64,000 bases of DNA from Fodinibius sp964490705. GTDB lineage: Bacteria; Bacteroidota; Rhodothermia; Balneolales; Balneolaceae. Positions 55,663-63,743 of the stretch are shown one piece after another (the stretch's first letter is position 1; every line of letters begins with the position of its first letter). Position numbers and translations under genes: made by a program. The DNA is taken from NCBI GenBank assembly GCA_964490705.1, contig CAZBCG010000003.1, forward strand, positions 186,001 to 250,000, in the 5' to 3' direction. The notes beneath the pieces are model-generated. The model saw only the letters and a program-made list of their open reading frames with translations, searched no databases and was not told the DNA's origin.

Positions 55663-55684
55663 TAATCAATAACCAAATTCTGTT

Positions 55685-56515
55685 ATGCAGGCATTACTTT
55701 CAGCACTACAACAAACGCAAGTAATTGCCATGCTCGCAGGATTAATCCTGCTGTTTGCATGGGAGAGTATTCAACCGTTTTACGGATATTTTCGAGGAGC
55801 AATTAAGAAAAGAGGTAAACACGCCGTTCGAAATCTTACGCTCGGAGCCCTCAACTCGGCACTGGTGGCTATTGTCTTCGTCGGACTTTGGTTTGCCGCC
55901 TCGGTTTGGGCTGATGAGTATCGATTTGGGGTGATGCACTGGCTGCAGGATGGATTTAGCCTGCCGGCCTGGGCCCACGCTATTGGGGCCGTACTGTTGT
56001 TTGACGCATGGAGTTACGCCTGGCACCGCATCAATCATGAGGTGCGGTTTTTCTGGCGATTTCACCGCGTCCACCACTCCGATCCGAACATGGATGTAAC
56101 CACGGCCAATCGTTTTCATATTGGAGAAATTTTCTTCTCATCACTGTTTCGCATTCCGTTAATCGCCCTGCTGGGGATCTATCTTTGGGAGTTGGTGTTG
56201 TACGAAACGCTGATGTTTGCCGTCGTTCAGTTTCATCATACCAACATCGATATTTCTGAAAAAGTGGATCGTGGGCTGCGAGCGATCATCGTCTCCCCGA
56301 ATATGCACCGGGTTCATCATTCGCGATGGCAACCGGAAACGGATTCCAATTATAGTTCGCTGTTTTCATTCTGGGATCGGCTGGCTCGGACGTTCCGACA
56401 TAATCCCCATCCCGAAGATATTGAGTTAGGATTGGATGAATTTGACCGAGAGGAAGATCAAACAGTGGGAGGAATGCTAAAAACACCGATTGTAAAACAA
56501 CGAAGAAACTCATAG
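55685..56515 (+). CDS. Sterol desaturase/fatty acid hydroxylase family membrane protein
   Basis: 276 residues with several membrane segments. The di-iron histidine boxes are present: 'HRINHE', 'HRVHHSD', 'FHHTN', and 'MHRVHHSR', the set found in the FA hydroxylase superfamily. Substrate unknown: fatty acid, carotenoid or hopanoid-type lipid. It follows the Cys-rich gene by 22 bp and precedes a methyltransferase by 39 bp, so a three-gene plus operon is likely. Its presence in a thiol/metal locus is unusual. Confidence 0.88.
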   Translation: MQALLSALQQTQVIAMLAGLILLFAWESIQPFYGYFRGAIKKRGKHAVRNLTLGALNSALVAIVFVGLWFAASVWADEYRFGVMHWLQDGFSLPAWAHAIGAVLLFDAWSYAWHRINHEVRFFWRFHRVHHSDPNMDVTTANRFHIGEIFFSSLFRIPLIALLGIYLWELVLYETLMFAVVQFHHTNIDISEKVDRGLRAIIVSPNMHRVHHSRWQPETDSNYSSLFSFWDRLARTFRHNPHPEDIELGLDEFDREEDQTVGGMLKTPIVKQRRNS

Positions 56516-56554
56516 TCAGCTAATAATAAATCAAACCGATAAATATTAAATATT

Positions 56555-57199
56555 ATGTTATCAGCAGCTAAGAACTATCTTGCTAATCAGGCGCGTAAAC
56601 CTACAGGTCTGTTTGGATGCATCGTTGCTCCGCTGGTTTTTAATTGGGAAAACAAACCAATGGAGCAGTTTGGTCTTAAGCTATTAGATCCCAAGGGAGG
56701 GGATCAGATTCTTGAGATCGGTCCTGGTAACGGGCGACTTATTTCTGAGATCATGCCGCATATTACGGATGGCAAGGTGTGCGGAATTGATATTTCCGAA
56801 CAGATGGTTGATCTGGCATCCAAACGCAATAAGCAATGGATTGATAAGGGATTACTTAAAATCGAGCAGGCTTCGATTGCTGACATTCCCTATTCCGATA
56901 ACCATTTTGATAAGGTGTTCACCTGTAATACAATTTACTTTTGGCCTGATCCTATGCAGAACCTTCGTGAAGTCCTTCGAGTGTTGCAACCCAATGGAGT
57001 GTTTGTATGTGCATTGCGTTCAAAACAACAGATGGAATCTTTCAATTCTGTGGTTAGGGAAAACAAAGATGTATTTAAGAATTTGTACCAAGAGCAGGAT
57101 GTCAAAAAACTCTTTGAAGATGCTGGATTCAGAGATGTTGTCCACCATAGCGCGGACCGAAAGTCAGAGGCAATACATGTGATTTCAGGATCAAAGTGA
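56555..57199 (+). CDS. Class I SAM-dependent methyltransferase
   Basis: 214 residues. Motif I 'ILEIGPGNGRLISEI', motif II 'GIDISEQMVDLA', 'FDKVFTCNTIYFWPDP' and 'LRVLQPNGVFVCALRSK' are intact. No signal peptide. A metal or metalloid methyltransferase (As, Se, Te) is conceivable from context, but the conserved ArsM cysteine set is not seen, only Cys22 and Cys92-type scattered residues, so the substrate is open. Last gene of the plus cluster, convergent with the GDCCVxC gene. Confidence 0.85.
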   Translation: MLSAAKNYLANQARKPTGLFGCIVAPLVFNWENKPMEQFGLKLLDPKGGDQILEIGPGNGRLISEIMPHITDGKVCGIDISEQMVDLASKRNKQWIDKGLLKIEQASIADIPYSDNHFDKVFTCNTIYFWPDPMQNLREVLRVLQPNGVFVCALRSKQQMESFNSVVRENKDVFKNLYQEQDVKKLFEDAGFRDVVHHSADRKSEAIHVISGSK

Positions 57200-57234
57200 A
57201 TAGCGTAAATAATACGATGTATGAGCAACTTGTG

Positions 57235-57444
57235 TCAACAGCAGGTTTCATCCTTTTGAACGGGTGGACAGGGCACATCGCCATAGGAACAGAACACACA
57301 GCAATCACCTTTCTGGGGATTCAATACTTCTCCGCACTCCGGACACTCCCAGAAAAACTGGCAGGAATTAGTAGGCATTGTCTCGGTTGTTTTATATCCA
57401 CAGTTCAAACAGGTAATAGTTGATTCCAAGGTTACAGTACTCAT
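57235..57444 (-). CDS. GDCCVxC-domain protein
   Basis: 69 residues with ten cysteines: 'CLNCGYKT', 'CPECGEVLNPQKGDCCVFCSYGDVPCPP' and a terminal Cys-Cys. The GDCCVxC domain is a short zinc-ribbon-like domain frequent beside MerT-type genes in Bacteroidota. It lies 7 bp after merTP. Probable cytosolic metal binding; function unproven. Confidence 0.85.
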   Translation of the reverse strand: MSTVTLESTITCLNCGYKTTETMPTNSCQFFWECPECGEVLNPQKGDCCVFCSYGDVPCPPVQKDETCC

Positions 57445-57451
57445 AAAAGGA

Positions 57452-58057
57452 TCATTTGCCTAGGTTTTCAACTGTAAAGCCGGTTTTGTTGATAGCAGCT
57501 GTAATTGTCTCACGGCTGGTCTTATTTTGATCATATTTGATGGTTGCCTGACCAGTATCGTAAGAGGCATTAGCCTCTAGCACACCATCCACATTGCTTG
57601 CGGCATTTTCGACAGTCGCCTCACAACCAGTGCAGGTCATGCCGTCAATATCCAGTGTAATAGTTTGGACTTGGCTTTCCTGCACATAGACCACCTGTTT
57701 GTCCTGATTGGGGAAGAAGGCATCTGAATAATAAGGAAAAGCCAGTAACAGGGCAGCCAGCACGGTTACGATGCCCAGAAATCCCTTGGTCTGCCAGAAC
57801 GAGGGATCTTTCTCACAGGCACATTTAGGATCCCATTGCGGTTTCAGTTTCTGGTACCAGGCAAAGCCCAGCAGTAGGGCGGTCAAACTAATCAAATACG
57901 GTCGGAAGGGCTCGACCCAGGAAAACGTCGATGCCACTCCACTGATACCAGCTAAAAATGCGGCTACCGGTGTTATGCAGCACAGGGAGGCCACAAAGGC
58001 AGCCAGTATTCCAGCTCCCATCCATTTGGTGTCGGAATTGTTGGTTTGATTGTTCAT
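57452..58057 (-). CDS. merTP: MerTP mercuric transport protein (MerT fused to MerP-like HMA)
   Basis: 201 residues. MerT part (1-115) with membrane segments, Cys26-Cys27 in 'ASLCCITP' and loop cysteines Cys79 and Cys81 (KCACEKD). After a third membrane segment a MerP-like HMA domain (about 130-198) follows with Cys142 and Cys145 in 'GMTCTGCEATVENA'. It brings Hg(II) from the periplasm to the cytosol. No merA (mercuric reductase) is visible in the window. It lies downstream of merR, separated by a palindromic repeat. Confidence 0.93.
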   Translation of the reverse strand: MNNQTNNSDTKWMGAGILAAFVASLCCITPVAAFLAGISGVASTFSWVEPFRPYLISLTALLLGFAWYQKLKPQWDPKCACEKDPSFWQTKGFLGIVTVLAALLLAFPYYSDAFFPNQDKQVVYVQESQVQTITLDIDGMTCTGCEATVENAASNVDGVLEANASYDTGQATIKYDQNKTSRETITAAINKTGFTVENLGK

Positions 58058-58123
58058 GCAGCTAATATCTTCAAAATGTTATTATCTGAACGTCTTTAGG
58101 GATTGAGGTATGGTTCTTATGAT

Positions 58124-58216
58124 TCCCCCAACCCCTCTTATATCTCCCCTTCATAAGGGGAGAAACAATGAACTCACAGCTTTTCCCCTCCTTATGAAGG
58201 AGGGGTCAGGGGTGGT
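58124..58216. repeat. Composite palindromic element within the mer operon
   Basis: Two perfect 9-bp hairpins: TCTCCCCTT-CAT-AAGGGGAGA (58143-58163) and CCCCTCCTT-ATG-AAGGAGGGG (58185-58205). Outer blocks CCCCCAACCCCT (58125-58136) and AGGGGTCAGGGGTGG (58201-58215) also nearly pair, making a nested inverted structure about 93 bp long. It resembles non-coding miniature interspersed elements and has no ORF. Confidence 0.7.
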
Positions 58217-58251
58217 TGAGCCCAAAGACTTCATTTTAACTGCTAAACGGG

Positions 58252-58710
58252 TTATCTTAATTTTTTGCCTGTTTCACTTTCGCCTTCCAGTGCGTCCAGA
58301 ATGGGGCATTCTCCTTTGGGACCGTCCCCGGCACAGGAATCGATCAAACCAATCAAGGTTTCTTTAATTTGGCTAAGGTCTTCAATTTTTTTGACGACAT
58401 CCCGGTATTTTTTCTGAGCTTCATCTCGGATTTCCGAGCACGTAGTATCCTCATCCATGCGGAGTTCCAGCAGTTCCTTAATTTCGCTGAGGGTAAAACC
58501 TAACTGTTGGGCACGTTTAATGAATTTGATCTGGTCAATATGCCGCTGGGTAAAGATCCGATAGCCGGAACGCCGTCGGTCGGGTTCGGGAATGAGCCCC
58601 CGTTTTTCATAGTAGCGAACGGTCTCTTTATTTACTTTGGCCCGGCTGGCGACTTCTCCGATTTTGAAGGTCCTGACGCTTTCATATTTTTCTTCCATAT
58701 CCTCAAACAT
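58252..58710 (-). CDS. merR: MerR, Hg(II)-responsive regulator
   Basis: 152 residues from ATG 58710 (ATG 58698 is an alternative). N-terminal winged helix 'FKIGEVASRAKVNKETVRYYEKRGLI', dimerisation helix, and three cysteines with spacing 35 and 9 (Cys91, Cys126, Cys135 in this numbering), exactly the spacing of the Hg-binding cysteines 82/117/126 of Tn501 MerR. This identifies it as the Hg rather than Cu, Zn or Pb branch. Its likely operator is not just upstream but before the 48-codon ORF at 58994-59025. Confidence 0.92.
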   Translation of the reverse strand: MFEDMEEKYESVRTFKIGEVASRAKVNKETVRYYEKRGLIPEPDRRRSGYRIFTQRHIDQIKFIKRAQQLGFTLSEIKELLELRMDEDTTCSEIRDEAQKKYRDVVKKIEDLSQIKETLIGLIDSCAGDGPKGECPILDALEGESETGKKLR

Positions 58711-58806
58711 GATATTCTGCCCTCACTCCCATACTATTGCTGTGCGTAATTATTAGACTGAGTTCATTTTTAAACATCCGGGACGTTAGCTCCGGATGCA
58801 ATAAGG

Positions 58807-58953
58807 TTAGCTTTTCTTTACCATGGTTTTGCCGCAGCAACAGGTCGGATTTTGAGTACCCGAGCAGTCACTGGGCGCTCCTTTGGTTACCGTGACTTCA
58901 CATCCACAACTATCGTCGGGACACTGATAAACTTCCCCTTTTTTGAGTGGCAT
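58807..58953 (-). CDS. 48-residue Cys-rich metal-binding protein (small ORF)
   Basis: ATG 58953, stop 58807, with an excellent Shine-Dalgarno AAGGAGG 6-7 bases upstream. The product starts MPLKKGEVYQCPDDSCGCEV and ends 'PTCCCGKTMVKKS', with seven cysteines (11, 16, 18, 30, 38, 39, 40). It resembles zinc-ribbon/metallothionein-like small proteins. It lies between the MerR-type promoter and merR, so it is the first gene of the operon. Strong ribosome site, promoter and composition support a real gene; exact function unknown. Confidence 0.75.
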   Translation of the reverse strand: MPLKKGEVYQCPDDSCGCEVTVTKGAPSDCSGTQNPTCCCGKTMVKKS

Positions 58954-58993
58954 AACAATACCTCCTTATTATTACAGAATGCAATTCATTTGT

Positions 58994-59025
58994 AATATAA
59001 GGCCTGTACCCTGGTCGAGAGTCAA
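58994..59025 (-). promoter_or_regulatory. MerR-type promoter with dyad in an overlong spacer
   Basis: On the minus strand: -35 TTGACT (59020-59025) and -10 TATATT (58994-58999) with 20 bp between (19 bp if TTATAT is read). Inside the spacer, CTCGACC-AG-GGTACAG (59004-59019) forms an imperfect dyad, five of seven pairs. The overlong spacer filled by a dyad is the hallmark of promoters activated by MerR-family proteins. The ATG of the 48-codon ORF is about 40 bp further on. Confidence 0.75.
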
Positions 59026-59085
59026 ATTTTAAATTTCATTGTTACCGAAAAGATATAAATACAATCAATTATTTAGATTTCATAT

Positions 59086-59652
59086 TCATAGCTGATCGAT
59101 CGAGGTGCGTTTATTCTCCTTGATCTCTTTAAAATGGGAGGGAGAGAGCCCGGTTTCTTTTTTAAACTGTCGCGAAAAATGCTGCTGACTGCTGTAGTCG
59201 AGCTCTAAGGCGATTTCGCTGAGCGTCTTTTCATCATAGACGATCAGCTCCTTGGCACGCTCAATCTTCTGCAAGATAAAATAACGCTCGATAGACTTGC
59301 CCTCCACCGCCGAAAACAAGCGGCTCAACTGTTGGTAATCTTTGTGAATGTTATCCGAAAGGAAATCCGATAAATTCTTTTCCAGCGGTGTATCCGACCG
59401 AACCTGCTGGATAATGAGCTGCTTAATTTGCTCAACAATGCGGCTGTTTTCATCATCAATGAGGTCAAAGCCGTTATCTCGGATAACATTCACTAATCGC
59501 CCATATTCATTTTCATCAACAGCATGCGCCAGATACAATTCGCCAAGTTCAATTCTTTGGACATTAAACCCAGCTTCGGTGAGTTTCTCTTCCAAAACCT
59601 CGGCACAATGGCTACACACCATGTTTTTGATATGAAAATGCTGTTGACTCAT
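59086..59652 (-). CDS. AraC-family regulator with N-terminal HMA-like metal domain
   Basis: 188 residues. Residues 1-70 look like an HMA domain with Cys13 and Cys16 in 'KNMVCSHCAEVLEEKL'; residues about 85-185 are an AraC helix-turn-helix domain ('KTLSEIALELDYSSQQHFSRQFKKETGLSPSHFK'). A regulator that senses soft metals through the HMA CxxC is inferred. It lies on the same strand just upstream of the mer promoter and may control the mer unit or itself. Confidence 0.85.
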   Translation of the reverse strand: MSQQHFHIKNMVCSHCAEVLEEKLTEAGFNVQRIELGELYLAHAVDENEYGRLVNVIRDNGFDLIDDENSRIVEQIKQLIIQQVRSDTPLEKNLSDFLSDNIHKDYQQLSRLFSAVEGKSIERYFILQKIERAKELIVYDEKTLSEIALELDYSSQQHFSRQFKKETGLSPSHFKEIKENKRTSIDQL

Positions 59653-59653
59653 A

Positions 59654-59695
59654 ATTTGATTAGACTGTCATCAAATCGACTGATAGATCATCAAA
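59654..59695. promoter_or_regulatory. Possible operator of the HMA-AraC gene
   Basis: TCATCAAA occurs twice (59668-59675, 59688-59695), 20 bp apart, and ATTTGAT (59654-59660) is the inverse of ATCAAAT (59670-59676). Paired direct sites two helix turns apart are usual for AraC-family binding. The minus-strand TTATTTTG at the repeat is a one-mismatch -7 box. Confidence 0.4.
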
Positions 59696-59707
59696 ATAAC
59701 ATTTTTT

Positions 59708-62700
59708 TTATCTTTTTTGATTTGATACGCCGGGCAGATTAATCGGATTTTCCCGATGGAACCAGAGCGGACCGGTTTCTTTTTCTCGCGGCCACACTTC
59801 CTCCAGCGTTTCATCATCATAGAGGCGTCCGTTTTTCATCACATATTCAATGGCCTTGGTGTTGCGCAGATCGTCTAATGGATTTTTGTTAAGCACTATC
59901 AAATCAGCAAGTTTGCCTTCTTCAATACTGCCAACATCCTGGTCTAGCCCAAGGGCTTTTGCTCCCTGAATTGTGGCAATGCGCAACGCTTTATGGGGAT
60001 CCAGGTCATCCCAGGCCATGGCCCAAAGCTCCCAGTGATATCCCAGTCCCTGAAGCTGTCCGTGGCTGCCAACGCCGACGATTCCACCGGCATCATAAAT
60101 CTCTTTAACTGTTTGAGATTGCTCTTCCATTACATATTCCTCCTCGTGGAACCAGCCCGCACTGCGTCGTCGCGTTTTGCCCATCAGCTCTTGACGGGGC
60201 GTAAAATACTGCAGTTTTTCGTTGTTGGAGGGATCTTCGTGTTCATAGAAATAATTTTCGGCCCACGGTCCGCCATAGGTCACAAGTAGTGTCGGCGTAT
60301 AAGCCATCTTGGATTCAGCCGTGGTTTGAATGACATCCTCATAAATGGGTGTAATTGGGTAATTGTGCTCTTGACCTGGATAGCCGTCAATCAGCATCGT
60401 CATGTTTAACTTCATATCGAGCGCCCCTTCGGTAGTGGGTGTTAGCTCTTGTTCTTGAGCAGCCTGCAAAATCCACTGCCGCTGCTCCCGGTTACCGGCC
60501 ATGTACATTTTAATGGTCTTCGTATCGTAATACTTGCTGTACCGTTTGAGCACATCACGGGCTTCATCCAGATCCTGAATTTGCTCCGACCAAAATACGC
60601 CGGGACCCGTTTGATAGATGCGCGGCCCCAAAATATCGCCTGCTTTCACCATATCTTCGTACGTCAACAGATCCGTCGTACTGGTCTGCGGATCGCGGAG
60701 CGTTGTGACTCCGTAAGCAAGGTTGGCCATGAACGACCAGATTTGTGGCTGGTGTAGGTTCCGCGTCGGACGCACGTGAGCATGCGTATCAACAAAGCCA
60801 GGAATGATGGTTTTGCCGTTCATATTTCGCACTTCAGCATTGGATGGAATATCGACTTCCCCGCGCTTGCCCACGGCCGTAATGCGATTATCCGTAATAA
60901 CGAGATCGGCGTTTTCAATCACTGCACTACCATCCATTGAGATAACACGAGCGCCGCGCAGCACAAGAATTCCGCTTGGGATATCGCGCTGGGCGTCAAT
61001 CGTGATACCCAATTCTTCAGGCTCATAATCTTCGGGACGATCAGAATCTTCCTCCTCGGACTTTTCCTCATCTTCATATTGCTTATCGTACTGTTGCTGC
61101 TTGCGTTTCTGTTCTGAAGCAGCGGCCAGATCATAGATAAAGTGGCCGTTTCCAATCGACCAGTGCACCTTGTTTGCATCCCATCCCCAAGTAGGAAATT
61201 GTGTTCCGATATCCGTCAATTTTGAAGCGGGGAAGGCGGCATTATTGGGACTGCCTACATTAATGGAAGCAGCATCGCCCACCTGTGGAACGGTTACGGT
61301 ATAAAGATCATATTGTACTTGTGCCAGTGCCTGATCCCCTTCGGGTGCCATAAAAATGGCTTCGGCTTCTTCAGGTTCGTCTTCGCCCGGAACGGTAATG
61401 CCCGTAATCTTCACGTGGGTTTGCTCATCGGTGCCGTCATAGCGAATTGATACTAATTCACCGTCATTATTGGTCAAATAAATACGGTCGCTTTCTTTGG
61501 TAAAGTGCGGATATTCGCGTCCATCAGTACCGGCAATAAAATTCGCTTCGCCGCCATCAGAAGAAATCCACACCAGATCGTTGGTCGTAAATGGGATATA
61601 GGGACCGGGTGACTGGTAGTACATGCGATCTTCGCCGCGGACGGCCACAATACGATCCTGCGTTTTAGACCATGCCAACTGCTGATAAATGGCTGATTTT
61701 TCGGTAAGCTGCTCCGGCGTTCCGCCATCTGCTGAAACGCGGTAAATATGTCCACCTTCTTCCGGATTCCATGTCGAGAACGCAAGCCATTCTCCGTTGG
61801 GCGACCACGTTGGGTATGCTTCGATGAAATCAAAGTTTGTGATGCGACGCGGTTCACCGTCCGGCAGATTCATGACATACAGATCATTAAGCACCGTAAA
61901 GGCCAGCTTGCTTCCATCGGGCGACGGAACGGCATCGCGGATCTGGTGCGCGGTAAAATGCTCTGTGTCTTCAATGGGATATTGAAAATCGAGTCGGGGT
62001 CCCATGGCAAGCTCGGAATCGACGGTAAATGAAATTTCCGTAGCCTCACTTCCTTTGGCCACAGGGATGCGCCATATTTTACCGCCGTAAGATGCAACTA
62101 CTGCTTTATTATCGGGAGTAAAGTCGATTCGAGGCAGCACGCCGCGCGTTGCCCGTGACTCCATATCATCCCGCTGAATAGGATAGGCCAACCAGCGCTC
62201 GTTGCCATTTTCCAAGTTGCGAATGCGCAGCCCGGTTTCGGTATCGTGACGAGTTCCATACACCAGCCATTTGCCATTGCTCGAAATAGTGGGACGAAAA
62301 GCCGATCCCAGTCGAGCTGTCTGCATGTGACGTTCACCGGTCTTGCGATCGTATTTGGCAATCTGATATTGTGGAAAAATAGCATTGTAATTCCAGTCGC
62401 CATCGCGCTGAGAAAACCAGACATATCGGTCATCTGCGCCAATTGCGGCTTCAATCGTTTTCAAATCCTCCGGGGTATCCATGAGCTCAGTTCCACCGCC
62501 CGCATCAGTGTGATAGAGCCGGAGTTTATGAACACCGTCACGCAAACCTGTTCTAGCTGCAATAATGTATTTGCCGTCGGCTGTCCAGGTAGGACCCTGC
62601 ATGCGATAGTTTTTACCCTCCGTTCGCTGCGTGGTTTCCATCGTTTCCAGGTTCAGGATCCAGACATTATCTCCGCCACTGCGGTCAGAGATAAATACGA

Positions 62701-63016
62701 CTTTATCCCCATCGGGGCTGTACACGGGTTGTGAATCAAATCCCATGCCATGCGTAAGCTGTGTGGCCTTCCCACCGCTTATGGGCATTTCAAACAGGTT
62801 CCCCATGTAGTCAAAAATGACTTTTTCTCCATCAGGATGTACATCAAGCGACATCCAGGTACCCTCGCTGAAATTCAGATCCACGGTGCGCTCTGATTTA
62901 AGCGGCAGATCTTTGTGGCTGGAATCTTCTTTCTTTTGCTGGGCCAGGGAGGTAGTATTAAATCCAAATAGGAATATAAACAATGAGACAAATACAGAGA
63001 TTGCAGTGCGTTTCAT
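59708..63016 (-). CDS. Secreted TolB-propeller/amidohydrolase fusion protein
   Basis: 1102 residues from ATG 63016, the start giving a proper signal peptide (cleavage near 'TTSLAQQ'); the frame extends to 63058. Residues about 45-600 hold propeller blades with 'SPDGdKVVFIS'-type repeats; about 700-1070 hold an amidohydrolase TIM barrel with HxH in 'VDTHAHVRPT' and later 'GVGSHGQ' and 'LGLDQDVGSIEEGKLADLIVL', the imidazolonepropionase-like pattern. A lysine/glutamate-rich linker separates the two. Substrate unknown, possibly a peptide or dipeptide. A paralogue begins at 63744. Confidence 0.9.
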   Translation of the reverse strand: MKRTAISVFVSLFIFLFGFNTTSLAQQKKEDSSHKDLPLKSERTVDLNFSEGTWMSLDVHPDGEKVIFDYMGNLFEMPISGGKATQLTHGMGFDSQPVYSPDGDKVVFISDRSGGDNVWILNLETMETTQRTEGKNYRMQGPTWTADGKYIIAARTGLRDGVHKLRLYHTDAGGGTELMDTPEDLKTIEAAIGADDRYVWFSQRDGDWNYNAIFPQYQIAKYDRKTGERHMQTARLGSAFRPTISSNGKWLVYGTRHDTETGLRIRNLENGNERWLAYPIQRDDMESRATRGVLPRIDFTPDNKAVVASYGGKIWRIPVAKGSEATEISFTVDSELAMGPRLDFQYPIEDTEHFTAHQIRDAVPSPDGSKLAFTVLNDLYVMNLPDGEPRRITNFDFIEAYPTWSPNGEWLAFSTWNPEEGGHIYRVSADGGTPEQLTEKSAIYQQLAWSKTQDRIVAVRGEDRMYYQSPGPYIPFTTNDLVWISSDGGEANFIAGTDGREYPHFTKESDRIYLTNNDGELVSIRYDGTDEQTHVKITGITVPGEDEPEEAEAIFMAPEGDQALAQVQYDLYTVTVPQVGDAASINVGSPNNAAFPASKLTDIGTQFPTWGWDANKVHWSIGNGHFIYDLAAASEQKRKQQQYDKQYEDEEKSEEEDSDRPEDYEPEELGITIDAQRDIPSGILVLRGARVISMDGSAVIENADLVITDNRITAVGKRGEVDIPSNAEVRNMNGKTIIPGFVDTHAHVRPTRNLHQPQIWSFMANLAYGVTTLRDPQTSTTDLLTYEDMVKAGDILGPRIYQTGPGVFWSEQIQDLDEARDVLKRYSKYYDTKTIKMYMAGNREQRQWILQAAQEQELTPTTEGALDMKLNMTMLIDGYPGQEHNYPITPIYEDVIQTTAESKMAYTPTLLVTYGGPWAENYFYEHEDPSNNEKLQYFTPRQELMGKTRRRSAGWFHEEEYVMEEQSQTVKEIYDAGGIVGVGSHGQLQGLGYHWELWAMAWDDLDPHKALRIATIQGAKALGLDQDVGSIEEGKLADLIVLNKNPLDDLRNTKAIEYVMKNGRLYDDETLEEVWPREKETGPLWFHRENPINLPGVSNQKR

Positions 63017-63092
63017 AGCAAAATGGTTAATTGAAAGAGAAATATCCGTATGGCTCATATTGTAATCAGTAGATCCCAGAAATGAAACTGAT

Positions 63093-63126
63093 CAAATGTA
63101 AATACTGATTAAGTATTTTGGAACAA
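63093..63126 (-). promoter_or_regulatory. Promoter of the propeller/amidohydrolase gene
   Basis: On the minus strand TACATTTG (63093-63100) matches TAnnTTTG exactly, with TTG (plus CAA 63124-63126) 23 bp upstream. The start codon is about 77 bp away. Confidence 0.5.
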
Positions 63127-63184
63127 GAGCATTTATTTATAACTGCAACAACAGGAAATTGCTAACGCCAAGGTAGGGCAGAAC

Positions 63185-63219
63185 AAATAAAAAAGCCCCG
63201 GTTTTGGGCCGAGGCTTTT
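63185..63219 (-). terminator. Terminator of the RRM gene
   Basis: An 11-bp stem with one mismatch (63191-63201 with 63109+100 i.e. 63209-63219), 7-base loop, followed on the minus strand by a T-rich run (63185-63194 read in reverse). It is 24 bp after the RRM gene stop. Confidence 0.85.
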
Positions 63220-63242
63220 CCATTAAAATAAGTAGTGGTTAT

Positions 63243-63506
63243 TTATCTGCGATTTCCCGCCGGTTGTTTGGGACGAGCTTTGTTTACTTTCACCACGCGG
63301 CCATTAATTTCTGCGCCGTCCAGTTCAGCAATAGCTGATTGTGCATCGTCGTCGCTTTCCATTTCAACAAAGCCAAATCCTTTGGAACGACTGGTTTCGC
63401 GATCTTTGATAACTTTAGCAGAAATTACTGTTCCAAATTCTTCAAACACTTCCATCAATTCTTGATCTGAAACCTTATAAGAAAGATTTCCTACGTAAAT
63501 ATTCAT
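63243..63506 (-). CDS. RRM-domain RNA-binding protein
   Basis: 87 residues from ATG 63506 (frame open to 63566 but the family starts here). One RRM: RNP2 'IYVGNLSY' at residues 3-10 and RNP1 'KGFGFVEM' near 41-48, then a short basic Arg/Pro/Gly tail. Such small proteins of bacteria are thought to bind RNA non-specifically, often in cold response. The gene has its own -7 box and terminator and lies between the two divergent propeller/amidohydrolase paralogues. Confidence 0.93.
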   Translation of the reverse strand: MNIYVGNLSYKVSDQELMEVFEEFGTVISAKVIKDRETSRSKGFGFVEMESDDDAQSAIAELDGAEINGRVVKVNKARPKQPAGNRR

Positions 63507-63563
63507 CGGTATATAACAATTAATTATCGTTGAGGCAGGATCAAAAGGCAAGGTCTTGCCGAT

Positions 63564-63571
63564 CAAAAATA
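63564..63571 (-). promoter_or_regulatory. -7 element of the RRM gene promoter
   Basis: Minus-strand TATTTTTG fits TAnnTTTG, 58 bp before the ATG. No TTG at the expected spacing; the leader of about 50 bases is AT-rich. Confidence 0.4.
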
Positions 63572-63743
63572 GCTAGGTCGCACTAACACATCCATTTCTC
63601 CCACAACATGATATTACGCTAAACCCCATCAAAAAAGAAATTATTTTTTTCTCAAGAATGATTTTTAAAGTTTGAAAAATGAACGCGCGGCCGGATTAAA
63701 TTTTATACATTGATCAAAATTCAATTCCTAAATCATTTTACCT

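Noticed and set aside
35600..59700. Metal island as a recently transferred mobile element
   Set aside because: No integrase, transposase, tRNA target or flanking direct repeats seen; the lower GC around 45-49 kb is only a qualitative impression.
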